A stretch of 6,294 bases of DNA. Source: Chitinophagaceae bacterium. Lineage in GTDB: Bacteria; Bacteroidota; Bacteroidia; Chitinophagales; Chitinophagaceae. This document shows, in pieces, positions 6,200 through 6,294 of the stretch. A program made the translations under genes and the position numbers. Location: positions 1 to 6,294 of the forward strand of contig JAEUVL010000542.1 in NCBI GenBank assembly GCA_016786965.1, written 5' to 3'. Each line of letters opens with the position of its first letter. The first letter of the stretch is position 1. The notes beneath the pieces are model-generated. The model made no database searches, was not told where the DNA came from, and saw nothing but the letters and a program-made list of their open reading frames with translations.

Positions 6200-6294
6200 T
6201 TATCCCAACTTATAGATTTCCATGATCGACTCCAGTATTTCCGGGAAGTTGATCTTCAGGTCTATCAACCTGCCAGTTCGTATATCGAACACCC
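6200..6294 (-). CDS. C-terminal end of a probable beta-carbonic anhydrase (partial)
   Basis: A minus-strand frame is open from the window edge to a TAA at 6200-6202 and encodes about 31 residues, including VFDIRTGRLIDLK and INFPEILESIMEIYKLG. This resembles the C-terminal tail of beta-class carbonic anhydrases of Bacteroidota, where a strand like VYDxxTGxLxDL is followed by a final helix ending near IYxL. Such enzymes interconvert carbon dioxide and bicarbonate. The zinc-binding Cys and His residues would lie outside the window, so the call rests on the tail alone. Codon use and amino-acid composition look like real coding sequence, while the other two frames on this strand hit stops. The stop lies 53 bases before the purT start on the same strand, so some read-through into purT is possible. 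Confidence 0.55.
   Translation of the reverse strand, partial: VFDIRTGRLIDLKINFPEILESIMEIYKLG

Noticed and set aside
1..6294. Defence system, mobile element, CRISPR array, tRNA or attachment site
   Set aside because: No transposase, integrase, direct repeat array or tRNA-like fold was seen. The genes are ordinary metabolic and envelope genes with uniform style.

Overview
The window looks like ordinary chromosomal DNA from a member of the Bacteroidota, possibly near the Chitinophagaceae. This placement is an inference. It rests on the style of the encoded proteins, the lack of clear Shine-Dalgarno sequences before most starts, and matches to the Bacteroidota -7 promoter box TAnnTTTG. One such match lies 17 bases before the purT start. 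I see no mobile element, tRNA, rRNA, CRISPR array or phage gene.

Left part (1-3326): a purine-catabolism module. It opens with the C-terminal part of the molybdopterin-binding subunit of xanthine dehydrogenase (1-993, + strand, start outside the window). A major facilitator superfamily (MFS) transporter gene follows on the opposite strand (1023-2141), converging on it. An intergenic region of about 207 bases then separates the MFS gene from a divergent xdhC-type gene (2349-3326, + strand), whose product would mature and insert the molybdenum cofactor of the dehydrogenase.

Middle (3342-4509): an exported M23-family metallopeptidase follows xdhC after 15 bases and may be co-transcribed. A membrane-anchored SRPBCC-fold protein comes after a 64-base gap.

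Right part (4557-6294), all on the minus strand: a small single-domain cupin; purT, the formate-dependent phosphoribosylglycinamide formyltransferase of de novo purine synthesis; and the last 30 or so codons of a gene that resembles a beta-carbonic anhydrase. The SRPBCC and cupin genes converge.

The window therefore holds purine breakdown (xanthine dehydrogenase and its maturation factor) and purine synthesis (PurT), with unrelated housekeeping genes between them. Every full-length gene looks intact. I found no convincing new system. The most useful leads are two 7-2-7 inverted repeats placed at gene starts (purT and xdhC) and the inverted transporter gene lying between xdhB and xdhC.
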